A DNA stretch of 64,000 nucleotides from Marinobacter xestospongiae (lineage in GTDB: Bacteria; Pseudomonadota; Gammaproteobacteria; Pseudomonadales; Oleiphilaceae), in the NCBI RefSeq assembly GCF_023156385.1, contig NZ_JAKZAK010000002.1, positions 62,001 through 126,000 on the forward strand. Direction: 5' to 3'. The notes under the pieces are model-generated. The model was not told the origin of the DNA. It made no database searches and worked only from the letters and a program-made list of their open reading frames with translations. The translations under genes were made by a program, and so were the position numbers. Positions 1 to 6,582 of the stretch are shown here, piece after piece. Positions within the stretch are counted from its first letter, which is position 1, and each line of letters starts with the position of its first letter.

Positions 1-2
1 CC

Positions 3-143
3 CACTCCTGGCACGGCATCGCTCACCCCGGCTTTCGGGACGCCATCGCCAGGTTTGTTGAAGACGAAGCCGGGCAGGTCCGGCAATATCGCCAGGATGC
101 CGGCACCGCCCTGCCCTTCCGCCAGGACAGCTCGGCCGACTGA
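3..143 (+). CDS. C-terminal fragment of COG3146-type GNAT-like protein (partial)
   Basis: Only the last 46 codons are in the window, in the frame ending with TGA at 141-143. The peptide reads HSWHGIAHPGFRDAIARF, then an acidic helix (VEDEAGQVRQY), and ends near LPFRQDSSAD. This tail resembles the end of the COG3146 (DUF482) family of GNAT-fold proteins, sometimes annotated as peptidogalycan biosynthesis proteins, which close with a W/H-I-x-x-P-G-F-R motif and a helix ending in PFR. Without the catalytic domain the family call is tentative. The thpR start follows 12 bp later on the same strand, so the two may be co-transcribed. Confidence 0.55.
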   Translation, partial: HSWHGIAHPGFRDAIARFVEDEAGQVRQYRQDAGTALPFRQDSSAD

Positions 144-155
144 AGGAGCCTCTCC

Positions 156-668
156 ATGCGACTGTTCATCGGTCTGGAACTGCCCGCCGCCATCAAGACA
201 CAGGTGCTCGCCACCCATATGCCTCTTGCCCACGCCCGCTGGCAGACTGACGAGCAATTGCATCTGACATTGAACTTCCTGGGAAATGTGCAGGACAACG
301 ACTGCGCCGGCATTAAGCGGCTGGTACGGACTTTCGGTCTGGGCCATTTCAACCTGATCCTGACCGGTGCCGGCCACTTTCATCACCGCGCCATCTGGCT
401 GGGCGCTCAACCGGAATCGCCGCTACGGCGGCTCCATGAGCGGCTCGCCGATACCCTGGTGCCGCTGGGTATTGGCCCTGACACTCGCCCCTTCCGTCCC
501 CATATCACCGTCGCCCGACTGGGCAAAGGCGCAGAGGCCACCCCCTATCTCGAGGCCTGGTCCCACTTTCGGTCAGCGCCGTTTCCGGTCAACCGCATCA
601 GCCTGTTTGCCAGCACCCCGGGCACCGGAGGGTCCCGGTACGACATCATTGCCCGGTCCGGCAGCTGA
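156..668 (+). CDS. thpR: RNA 2',3'-cyclic phosphodiesterase (2'-5' RNA ligase family)
   Basis: A 170-residue protein of the 2H phosphoesterase superfamily, acting on 2',3'-cyclic phosphate or 2'-5' linked RNA ends in the cytoplasm. Both signature HxTx motifs are present: His36-Leu-Thr-Leu in LHLTLNFLG and a second HITV in RPHITVAR near residue 117. Length is usual for bacterial ThpR. The start ATG at 156 has GGAG upstream at 145-148 and lies 12 bp after the previous stop, which suggests an operon with the GNAT-like gene. The stop codon forms one arm of a perfect hairpin shared with the convergent dodecin gene. The physiological substrate of this family is still unclear. Confidence 0.9.
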   Translation: MRLFIGLELPAAIKTQVLATHMPLAHARWQTDEQLHLTLNFLGNVQDNDCAGIKRLVRTFGLGHFNLILTGAGHFHHRAIWLGAQPESPLRRLHERLADTLVPLGIGPDTRPFRPHITVARLGKGAEATPYLEAWSHFRSAPFPVNRISLFASTPGTGGSRYDIIARSGS

Positions 669-683
669 GGAGCGTCAGCTGCC
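660..683. terminator. Perfect hairpin joining the stops of thpR and dodecin
   Basis: Arms GGCAGCTGA (660-668) and TCAGCTGCC (675-683) are a perfect 9-bp inverted repeat around a 6-nt loop. The left arm contains the thpR stop TGA and the right arm the dodecin stop, read on the minus strand. There is no strong T-run on either side. It may act as a bidirectional transcript-end structure for the two convergent genes; termination itself is inferred. Confidence 0.5.
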
Positions 684-890
684 TTCGATCCGGAACCCCA
701 CCTTCATGACCACCTGGTAGTGGCCCACCTTGCCATCCACCACGTGGCCACGGATTTCCTGCACCTCGAACCACTCCACATTACGAATGCTCTTGCTGCA
801 TTCACCCACCGCGTTCTCGATGGCGGCGTCAATGCTCTCGGTCGATGAACCGACCACTTCCACCTTTTTGTAAGTATGATGATTGGACAT
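675..890 (-). CDS. Dodecin family flavin-binding protein
   Basis: A 71-residue protein with the dodecin pattern: N-terminal YKKVEVVGSS, then SIDAAIENAVGECSKSIRNVEWFEV and a closing beta-strand segment ending KVGFRIEG. Dodecins form hollow dodecamers that store or buffer FMN/FAD; the Trp in the VEWFEV segment is the residue that stacks on the flavin in characterised members. The ATG at 890 has GGGAG about 8 nt upstream on the minus strand. It converges on thpR and is separated from it by six bases. It appears monocistronic. Confidence 0.92.
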   Translation of the reverse strand: MSNHHTYKKVEVVGSSTESIDAAIENAVGECSKSIRNVEWFEVQEIRGHVVDGKVGHYQVVMKVGFRIEGS

Positions 891-962
891 GACGGTCTCC
901 CTGTTGCGATTGCCACGAATCTCAGGCGCCCCAAAATGTCAGGCGCCCTACTTCAGGCTAGC

Positions 963-2147
963 TCAGGATGACGAACGGGCCAGATCCGGCCGGCGCTGCT
1001 CCCAAAGCCACAGCACCACAATCGCCACGATCACCATCAGCACCGGCACGGCGGCCCAGAGATTGACAATCTCCCACCCCAGATGGGTAACCAGCGCCCC
1101 CGATCCCATCGTGGCCACGGTCAGGCCCAGGAACACCAGGGTGTCATTCAGGCCCTGTACCCGGGTTTTCTCGGCTTCCGGGCAGCTGTCCGTCAGCAGA
1201 CTGGTGGCACCGATGTAGAGAAAATTCCAGCCGCCACCGACCAGCATCAGCGCCACCAGGTAGTGGCTGTAGCTGACCCCTTCCAGGCTGACAGCGATGC
1301 CGGCCAGGTTGAGGCCGCAGCCGGCAAGCATCACCACCATGACGCCCAGACGCTGGATCAGCCAGCCGGTAAAGAAGGATGGCGCAAACATCGCCACCAG
1401 GTGCCACTGGATCACGCTGGCGGTGTCATCAAACGCGAGCTGGGAACAAAGCATGGCCAGCGGGGTGGCGGTCATCAGCAGGTTCATCACACCGTAGCCC
1501 ACCACGCCGGCAGCCATCGCCAAGACAAGGCGAGGGTTCGCAAGCAGTTTCGACCAGGATGTGCTCCCTGCCGATTGCGGGTGAGCCGACAGAGGTGACA
1601 GCCGCAGCCGGCTCGCCAGACCCGCCGCCAGCAGGGCCACCAGTGCCAGGGCAAGGAAGCTGGCGGTGAAGGTAGGCATCCAGACTTCGGCGGTAAACCG
1701 CGCCAGTTGGGGCCCCGCCACAGCCGCCAGCAGGCCGCCGGTCAGCGTCAGTGAAATGGCTCGTGAACGGCTCTCGGGCGGGGCAGCCTCTGCCGCGGCA
1801 AAGCGGAAAAACTGCCCGACGGCGGTAAAACTGCCGATCAGCAGCCCGGCGACAACAAACAGCGCAAAGCTGCCCTGGTGGATGCCGGCCGCCGCCAGCA
1901 GCAGACCACTGGCTCCCAATAGCGCCCCCATCACAAACACCGGTCGCCGCCCCCAGCGGCCCATCCAGCGAGACATGGGATAGGTCAGCAACATGGTCCC
2001 CAGGTACTGCACCGCCAGCGGTAACGTCGCCCACTGGGCCGAGGCCAGATCCGCGCCGATCAGCGCCGAGGAGGACAGCACCAGGCTGGTCATGGTCATC
2101 ACCGCTGCCTGGCACAGGGCCAGCAGCATCACATTGGTTCTCTGCAT
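963..2147 (-). CDS. MFS transporter
   Basis: A 394-residue hydrophobic protein with about 12 predicted membrane segments and the major-facilitator loop 2-3 signature, here YPMSRWMGRWGRRPVFVMG around residues 57-75, followed by a second glycine-rich bundle. Family: drug or metabolite efflux permease, substrate unknown. The ATG has GGGA about 8 nt upstream. It is transcribed divergently from a GlxA-type AraC regulator gene at 2241, and the 93-bp gap probably holds a shared control region, so that regulator is the natural candidate to control it. Length is typical for a full-length 12-helix MFS protein. Confidence 0.85.
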   Translation of the reverse strand: MQRTNVMLLALCQAAVMTMTSLVLSSSALIGADLASAQWATLPLAVQYLGTMLLTYPMSRWMGRWGRRPVFVMGALLGASGLLLAAAGIHQGSFALFVVAGLLIGSFTAVGQFFRFAAAEAAPPESRSRAISLTLTGGLLAAVAGPQLARFTAEVWMPTFTASFLALALVALLAAGLASRLRLSPLSAHPQSAGSTSWSKLLANPRLVLAMAAGVVGYGVMNLLMTATPLAMLCSQLAFDDTASVIQWHLVAMFAPSFFTGWLIQRLGVMVVMLAGCGLNLAGIAVSLEGVSYSHYLVALMLVGGGWNFLYIGATSLLTDSCPEAEKTRVQGLNDTLVFLGLTVATMGSGALVTHLGWEIVNLWAAVPVLMVIVAIVVLWLWEQRRPDLARSSS

Positions 2148-2190
2148 TGCGATTTCCCGTTATGAAGCCTCTGATCTTGTGGGTAACAGC

Positions 2191-2201
2191 ATCGCACGCT
2201 A
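2191..2201. promoter_or_regulatory. 11-mer ATCGCACGCTA shared with the azlC upstream region
   Basis: The string ATCGCACGCTA lies in the 93-bp gap between the divergent MFS and GlxA-type genes and recurs at 5698-5708, directly upstream of azlC. In both places it sits on the promoter side of a minus-strand gene. It could be a shared operator for the GlxA-type regulator. An 11-mer can repeat by chance in 64 kb, so this is a weak candidate. Confidence 0.2.
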
Positions 2202-2240
2202 GGCTAAGGCATAAATGACAACTATCCTGCATATTCTGCC

Positions 2241-3197
2241 ATGAGCCGATCACTTGTTTTCCTGCTGTACCCCGGGTTCCAGATCCTTGATCACACCGGC
2301 CCGCTGGCGGCTTTCGACGCCGCCAACCATTTCGCGCCCGGCAGTTACCGGATGCAGCACGTCAGTCGTGATGGCGGCGCCTTGGCCAGCTATGCCGGGC
2401 TTGAAGTCGTCACTGAGTCGTTCGAGACAGTGGCCTCCCCTGATACCCTGATCATCAGCGGTGGCTCAGGTATTGATCAGGCGCTGGCCTGCCCGGTTAC
2501 CCAGGCGTTTGTGCGCCGCCATGGCCAGAGCTGTCGACGGCTGGCCAGCGTGTGTTCCGGCGCCTTTCTGCTGGCATCCCTGGGCATGCTGGACGGGCTA
2601 CGGGCAACCACCCACTGGCGCCGCACAACGGAGTTCCAGCGCCGGTTCCCGGCAGTACAACTGGAGGTGGACCGGATCTATGTGCGCGAGGGCCGGCTAT
2701 GGACCTCCGCTGGCATCACTGCCGGGATTGACCTGGCGCTGGCGCTGATTGCAGAGGATCTGGGCGAAACCATCGCCCGTCAGGTGGCCCGACAACTGGT
2801 AGTGTATTACCGCCGTCCTGGCGGCCAGACCCAGCATTCGGAACTGCTGGAACTGGGGGGGGAGCAGGGGCGCTTTGCCGACCTGATGGACTTTATCCGG
2901 CGAAACCTGGAGCGGCCACTGACGGTGGAGGAGCTGGCGGACCAGGCCTGCATGAGCGCCCGGCATTTTGCTCGGGTCTTTCGGGAGGAAATGGGTGAAA
3001 CGCCCGCCAGGGCGGTGGAACGGCTGCGGGTGGAAGCCGCCAGCAATGCCCTGGCCAGCGGCTATGGATCACTGAAGGCGGTTGCCCGCCAGTGCGGCTT
3101 TGTTGATACCGAGCGTATGCGGCGGGCATTCATGCGCTGGCGAGGCGTCCCGCCAGCGGCTCTCAAGCAGGCAGCCAGGTGTAGTACAACGACGTAG
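2241..3197 (+). CDS. GlxA family transcriptional regulator (DJ-1/PfpI + AraC HTH)
   Basis: A 318-residue two-domain regulator. Residues 1-170 form a DJ-1/PfpI-like sensor with the typical start LVFLLYPGFQILDHTGP and the nucleophile-elbow region SVCSGAFLLASLGMLDG. Residues about 215-310 are an AraC/XylS double HTH (TVEELADQACMSARHFARVF and AVARQCGFVDTERMRRAF). Known GlxA-type proteins control amine, carnitine or amino-acid metabolism; the effector here is not known. It diverges from the MFS gene, which is the likely target. The final codons and stop run into a 13-bp tandem repeat. Confidence 0.9.
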   Translation: MSRSLVFLLYPGFQILDHTGPLAAFDAANHFAPGSYRMQHVSRDGGALASYAGLEVVTESFETVASPDTLIISGGSGIDQALACPVTQAFVRRHGQSCRRLASVCSGAFLLASLGMLDGLRATTHWRRTTEFQRRFPAVQLEVDRIYVREGRLWTSAGITAGIDLALALIAEDLGETIARQVARQLVVYYRRPGGQTQHSELLELGGEQGRFADLMDFIRRNLERPLTVEELADQACMSARHFARVFREEMGETPARAVERLRVEAASNALASGYGSLKAVARQCGFVDTERMRRAFMRWRGVPPAALKQAARCSTTT

Positions 3198-3239
3198 TGC
3201 AAAAGCTTAGTGCAAAGGCGGAGTACAAAGGCTTAGTGC
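3183..3239. repeat. 13-bp tandem minirepeat at the end of the GlxA-type gene
   Basis: Four consecutive 13-bp units: AGTACAACGACGT (3183), AGTGCAAAAGCTT (3196), AGTGCAAAGGCGG (3209) and AGTACAAAGGCTT (3222), then a fifth start AGTGC at 3235. The period is exact and the units differ by substitutions only. The first unit overlaps the regulator's last codons and stop. Confidence 0.75.
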
Positions 3240-3269
3240 CCGATTCGGTGAAGCCTCCAAACGGCGACG

Positions 3270-4574
3270 TTAGCCAGGCTCTGACACGTCGCGGTAGGTG
3301 TTGGCGGCCTTCTCTTTCTCGGCCTGGCTGGCCAGCAGTGCCAGCCTCATTCGGTCGATCTCGCTCATGTATTCCTCAAAGGACAGAATCCCCTCTTCCT
3401 CGCCCCGTTCCAGCATTTCTTTCTGCTGTTCGCGGATTTCGTTGAGCTTGTCCAGAGCTTCCCGAATGGCGGCCAGACGCTGTTCATCAGACAGCCCGGT
3501 ACCGCCATCGTTTGGCGTCCCCAGAGGCGTGTTCATCACCACATCGGAACCGGCGGTTGCTGTCTGGCGCTGATCCATCAGATCCAGCTCCTCCAGTGTG
3601 CGCACCTCGCCGCCATCAGTCAGGTAGATGCCGGACGCCTTGACCTGCCCCAGGGGCACCCCCTGGCTGTTGGTCATGGTGAAGCGATCGCTGGCTCCTT
3701 CCACGTAGAGCGCCCGTACGCCCACTTCCTCAAGAGAGCGCAACTCCTGGTCTCCGCCAGCGGTCTGGACCCAGACCTGCAGCGAGCTGAACGCTTCGTC
3801 GTTGGCATCAAGCCACTGGTTGCCATCACTGTCGAACTGGGCCAGATCGGCAAAGCCGGAGCCGGATTGCGGCCCGAACAGCTCGGAGCCGTCGTCCACC
3901 TTGCCGTTGCCATTGCGATCGAACACCAGGTAACCGCTGCCACTGCCGAGGGTGGCCAGTTGCTCGTCTTCACCATCGCCATTGAGATCAAACTCAAACA
4001 GCGAATCCGTCAGACTGGCGGTCGCCGAGCCGAAGTTGATCACCAGCGGATCGGTCATCTGGCGCTCGGTGATCTGCAGGCTCTCGGAGTACTCGTAGGA
4101 ATGGCTCTGCTGCTGACGCAGCGACAGGGTGAAATCGATGGTCTCGCCGTCCACCTCAATACTGCCACTGGCCGCAAAGGAGCGGGTTTCATTCATCGAG
4201 TAGAAGGAATAGCGGCTGGCGGTGACGTTTACCGAGGCACTGTTGCCGCCGCCCACCCCGACATTGTCGCCCAGCGCCGCGCGGCTGACCCGAATGGCCT
4301 GGCGCCCCTGCAGCATGACATCGGCGGTACGCTCGATAACCTGATTGTTGGCCATGACCCGGGTGCCCCCGGAGCCCTGGATCTGGCTGTTGCCGGAAAA
4401 CGCCACCTGTTGCTGACCACGGTAGTGGTAGGAGGCGTCACGGCGGGCAAACAGCTCTCGCGGCCCATCACCACCGCCATCGCTCTGTCGGGCAAGGCGA
4501 TACTGACTGGCGTCCATCTGTGAGGTGGTGCGACTGTGGCTCTGGGAAAAGCTGACTTGGCTACTGCTGATCAT
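3270..4574 (-). CDS. Uncharacterised protein with EF-hand/dockerin-like Ca-binding loops
   Basis: A 434-residue protein with no signal peptide or membrane segment. The N-terminal third is Ser/Gln/Arg rich. A conserved core follows: DPLVINFGSA, then three acidic calcium-loop-like motifs, DLNGDGEDE, DRNGNGKVDDGSE and DSDGNQWLDANDE, with GSELFGP between them. The C-terminus is a long charged coiled-coil-like helix (EALDKLNEIREQQKEMLERG). The DxNxDG spacing resembles loops in RTX or dockerin-type proteins. I chose the ATG at 4574 because GGAG lies 8 nt upstream; a start 30 bp earlier has weaker support. Function unknown; the lack of a signal peptide leaves cytoplasmic location or type I secretion open. 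Confidence 0.7.
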   Translation of the reverse strand: MISSSQVSFSQSHSRTTSQMDASQYRLARQSDGGGDGPRELFARRDASYHYRGQQQVAFSGNSQIQGSGGTRVMANNQVIERTADVMLQGRQAIRVSRAALGDNVGVGGGNSASVNVTASRYSFYSMNETRSFAASGSIEVDGETIDFTLSLRQQQSHSYEYSESLQITERQMTDPLVINFGSATASLTDSLFEFDLNGDGEDEQLATLGSGSGYLVFDRNGNGKVDDGSELFGPQSGSGFADLAQFDSDGNQWLDANDEAFSSLQVWVQTAGGDQELRSLEEVGVRALYVEGASDRFTMTNSQGVPLGQVKASGIYLTDGGEVRTLEELDLMDQRQTATAGSDVVMNTPLGTPNDGGTGLSDEQRLAAIREALDKLNEIREQQKEMLERGEEEGILSFEEYMSEIDRMRLALLASQAEKEKAANTYRDVSEPG

Positions 4575-4677
4575 GGCCGATCTCCGGACTACGAAGGACT
4601 GCACTTCGTATCGGCCGATGGCCAGTAAACTTGAGGAGCTTTTGATTAAAGGGCCAGGGCCAGCACCGGCGGCTGCG

Positions 4678-4989
4678 CTACCAGAACATCCGCGTCAGTG
4701 CCGCCATGGCCACACCGGCCGCGATGGCCGGCAGAGGTTTCTTCAGCACCACCACCATCATTGCGGTGGTAAACAGTGCCAGCCGGGCGCCCAGGTCGCC
4801 CTCAAACGCCATCGGCACGATGATGGCAATCAGCACCGAACTGGCCATGGTGTTGATAAAGCTCTCAATGCGCGGACTGATGCGCACATAGGACATCAGG
4901 TACACCCCGCCCCAACGGGTAGCAAGGGTAACCAGACTCATGATAACGATGACCACCAGGATGCCGGTGGTGGTGGTTTCAATGGTCAT
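4678..4989 (-). CDS. azlD: AzlD family branched-chain amino acid transporter subunit
   Basis: A 103-residue, four-helix membrane protein matching the AzlD family (SLVTLATRWGGVYLMSYV, then SSVLIAIIVPMAF). AzlD works with AzlC as a two-component exporter of branched-chain amino acids or analogues at the inner membrane. The ATG overlaps the azlC stop by 4 bp (ATGA), indicating translational coupling. Length and hydrophobic pattern are standard. Confidence 0.85.
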   Translation of the reverse strand: MTIETTTTGILVVIVIMSLVTLATRWGGVYLMSYVRISPRIESFINTMASSVLIAIIVPMAFEGDLGARLALFTTAMMVVVLKKPLPAIAAGVAMAALTRMFW

Positions 4990-5696
4990 GACTCATCCCG
5001 CTCCAGCCAGAAATAACCCACCGCGCCGCCGGCGAGTGCCCCCACCACCACGTGGGTGTGAGGCGGCAGCCACCAGAAGGCGGCCATGGCCGCGGCACCA
5101 GACACGGTCCAGGCCACCAGGATTCGGGGGGAGGTTTTGCCGCCAAGGGCCATGGACAACAGGAAGCAGCCCAGAACCATATCGAGCCCCAGGCGTTGGG
5201 GATCGTCCAGCAGACCACCAAAGTAGACACCGAGCAGCGTCCCCACCAGCCAGGCCAGCCAGATCACCGCGCCGCCGCCAAGAATCACTTCCAGGTTGCG
5301 CTTGCCGTTCTGATAGTCCTGAGCGGCAACCGCCCAGTTGGCATCGGTGAGGAACAGTAGGATGCCGTACCGCTTCAGCGGCGGCAGCTGCTTGAGCATC
5401 GGGTAGAGCGACGCCCCCATCAACAGGTGACGGGAATTGATGGCAAACACCACCGCCATCATCGGCAATATGGCAATCTCCGGCCCCCACATGTCCAGCA
5501 CGGCGAACTGGGATGCGCCGGCAAACACCGCCACGCTCATCAGCGAGGACTGAAAGGGCGTCAGGCCAGTCTGTACCGCGGCCAGACCAAACGCAGCGCC
5601 GAACGCCACAACGAACAGCGAGATCGGCAGCAGCCGCAGGAATTCAGCGCGGACCCGGTCGGGCTGGAGCTGATAGGGGGTCGATAGTGTGCTCAT
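4986..5696 (-). CDS. azlC: AzlC family branched-chain amino acid permease
   Basis: A 236-residue membrane protein of the LIV-E/AzlC family. Hallmarks are the glycine-rich first helix (FGAAFGLAAVQTGLTPFQSSLMS), then AGASQFAVLDM and INSRHLLMGASLYP. It is the larger subunit of the AzlCD exporter and shares an ATGA overlap with azlD. The start ATG at 5696 has no strong Shine-Dalgarno sequence. The 11-mer ATCGCACGCTA directly upstream also occurs in the MFS/GlxA control region, so a common regulator is possible. The exported substrate cannot be read from the sequence. Confidence 0.88.
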   Translation of the reverse strand: MSTLSTPYQLQPDRVRAEFLRLLPISLFVVAFGAAFGLAAVQTGLTPFQSSLMSVAVFAGASQFAVLDMWGPEIAILPMMAVVFAINSRHLLMGASLYPMLKQLPPLKRYGILLFLTDANWAVAAQDYQNGKRNLEVILGGGAVIWLAWLVGTLLGVYFGGLLDDPQRLGLDMVLGCFLLSMALGGKTSPRILVAWTVSGAAAMAAFWWLPPHTHVVVGALAGGAVGYFWLERDES

Positions 5697-5697
5697 A

Positions 5698-5708
5698 ATC
5701 GCACGCTA
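5698..5708. promoter_or_regulatory. Second copy of ATCGCACGCTA, upstream of azlC
   Basis: The same 11-mer as at 2191-2201, starting one base upstream of the azlC ATG on the minus strand. A site this close to the start could block transcription or initiation if bound. This is only an observation of identity. Confidence 0.2.
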
Positions 5709-5773
5709 TGCAATCCAGCGCCGCAAGCGAATAGGTATAAACCCGTACCTCGCCAAGCCAGGCCCGTCTTGCG

Positions 5774-6469
5774 TCAGTCCACCAGCGGCGCGGCACAAGC
5801 CAGGGCGAGCATGTCCTCGTGGCGGCGAATGACGACCTGGGGATCAGCTTGTTTCAGGGCGGCAGGATCAAGGGCTCGAACTTCATTGACCATGGCCTGG
5901 GCAACGCGACTCGACTCAATGCCCCGGTAAGCCGACAGCGGGCCGACCATTAGCCGGTTCAGGGTCGGCATCACGGTGGCTAGGGCGGCTTCGCCACGGC
6001 GATGCTGCTGACGTTCCCCCAGCAGCAGACCAGGCTGGTAGATCGAGAATTGGGGATAGCCCAGGGCGGCAATCGCATCCTGGATCTGGCCCTTGACGCG
6101 GTTGTAGAACACCGGTGAACGGCGGGATGCCCCCACCGCAGACATCAGCAGGAACGCCTTGACGCCCCGGGCGCGGCCGAGTTTGGCGGCGTGCAGGCAG
6201 TAGTCGTGGTCGACACGGCGGAACCGTTGCCGCGAGCCGGCCTGTTTCAGCGTGGTTCCCAGGCAACAGACCAGGGCATCCACTTCGAAGTGGCTGGCCA
6301 CCGATTCCAGGTGCTCGAAATCCGCCACAACGGCCTTCAGTTTCGGGTGATGGTGATCTAGGGGCTGACGGGTCACCGTGGTCACCCGGCTGACTTCCGG
6401 CAGCGCCAGCAGACCCTCAAGGCAGTGCCGCCCGGTGAGCCCGGTGGCACCCAGCAACAACACGTTCAT
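5774..6469 (-). CDS. NAD(P)-binding oxidoreductase (atypical SDR / HTATIP2-like)
   Basis: A 231-residue Rossmann protein that starts with the dinucleotide fold MNVLLLGATGLTGRHCLEGLL, followed by DALVCCLGTTLKQAGS and FLLMSAVGASRRSPVFYNRVKGQ. The Ser and YxxxK pattern (YNRVKGQ) fits atypical short-chain dehydrogenases of the HTATIP2/CC3 or NmrA-like group. Substrate is unknown. It is monocistronic, with azlCD downstream on the same strand and a gap of 77 bp. Length is normal for the group. Confidence 0.78.
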   Translation of the reverse strand: MNVLLLGATGLTGRHCLEGLLALPEVSRVTTVTRQPLDHHHPKLKAVVADFEHLESVASHFEVDALVCCLGTTLKQAGSRQRFRRVDHDYCLHAAKLGRARGVKAFLLMSAVGASRRSPVFYNRVKGQIQDAIAALGYPQFSIYQPGLLLGERQQHRRGEAALATVMPTLNRLMVGPLSAYRGIESSRVAQAMVNEVRALDPAALKQADPQVVIRRHEDMLALACAAPLVD

Positions 6470-6582
6470 GGAGCATCTCCGCTGCGCTCAGGTAGTCGAC
6501 GAAGGCCGGCCCGCAGGTGCGGGCCGGGACCTGTCTGACCATACCACAGCGCACCATCCCTGGCGCGCCGGCTGGGCGCCTG

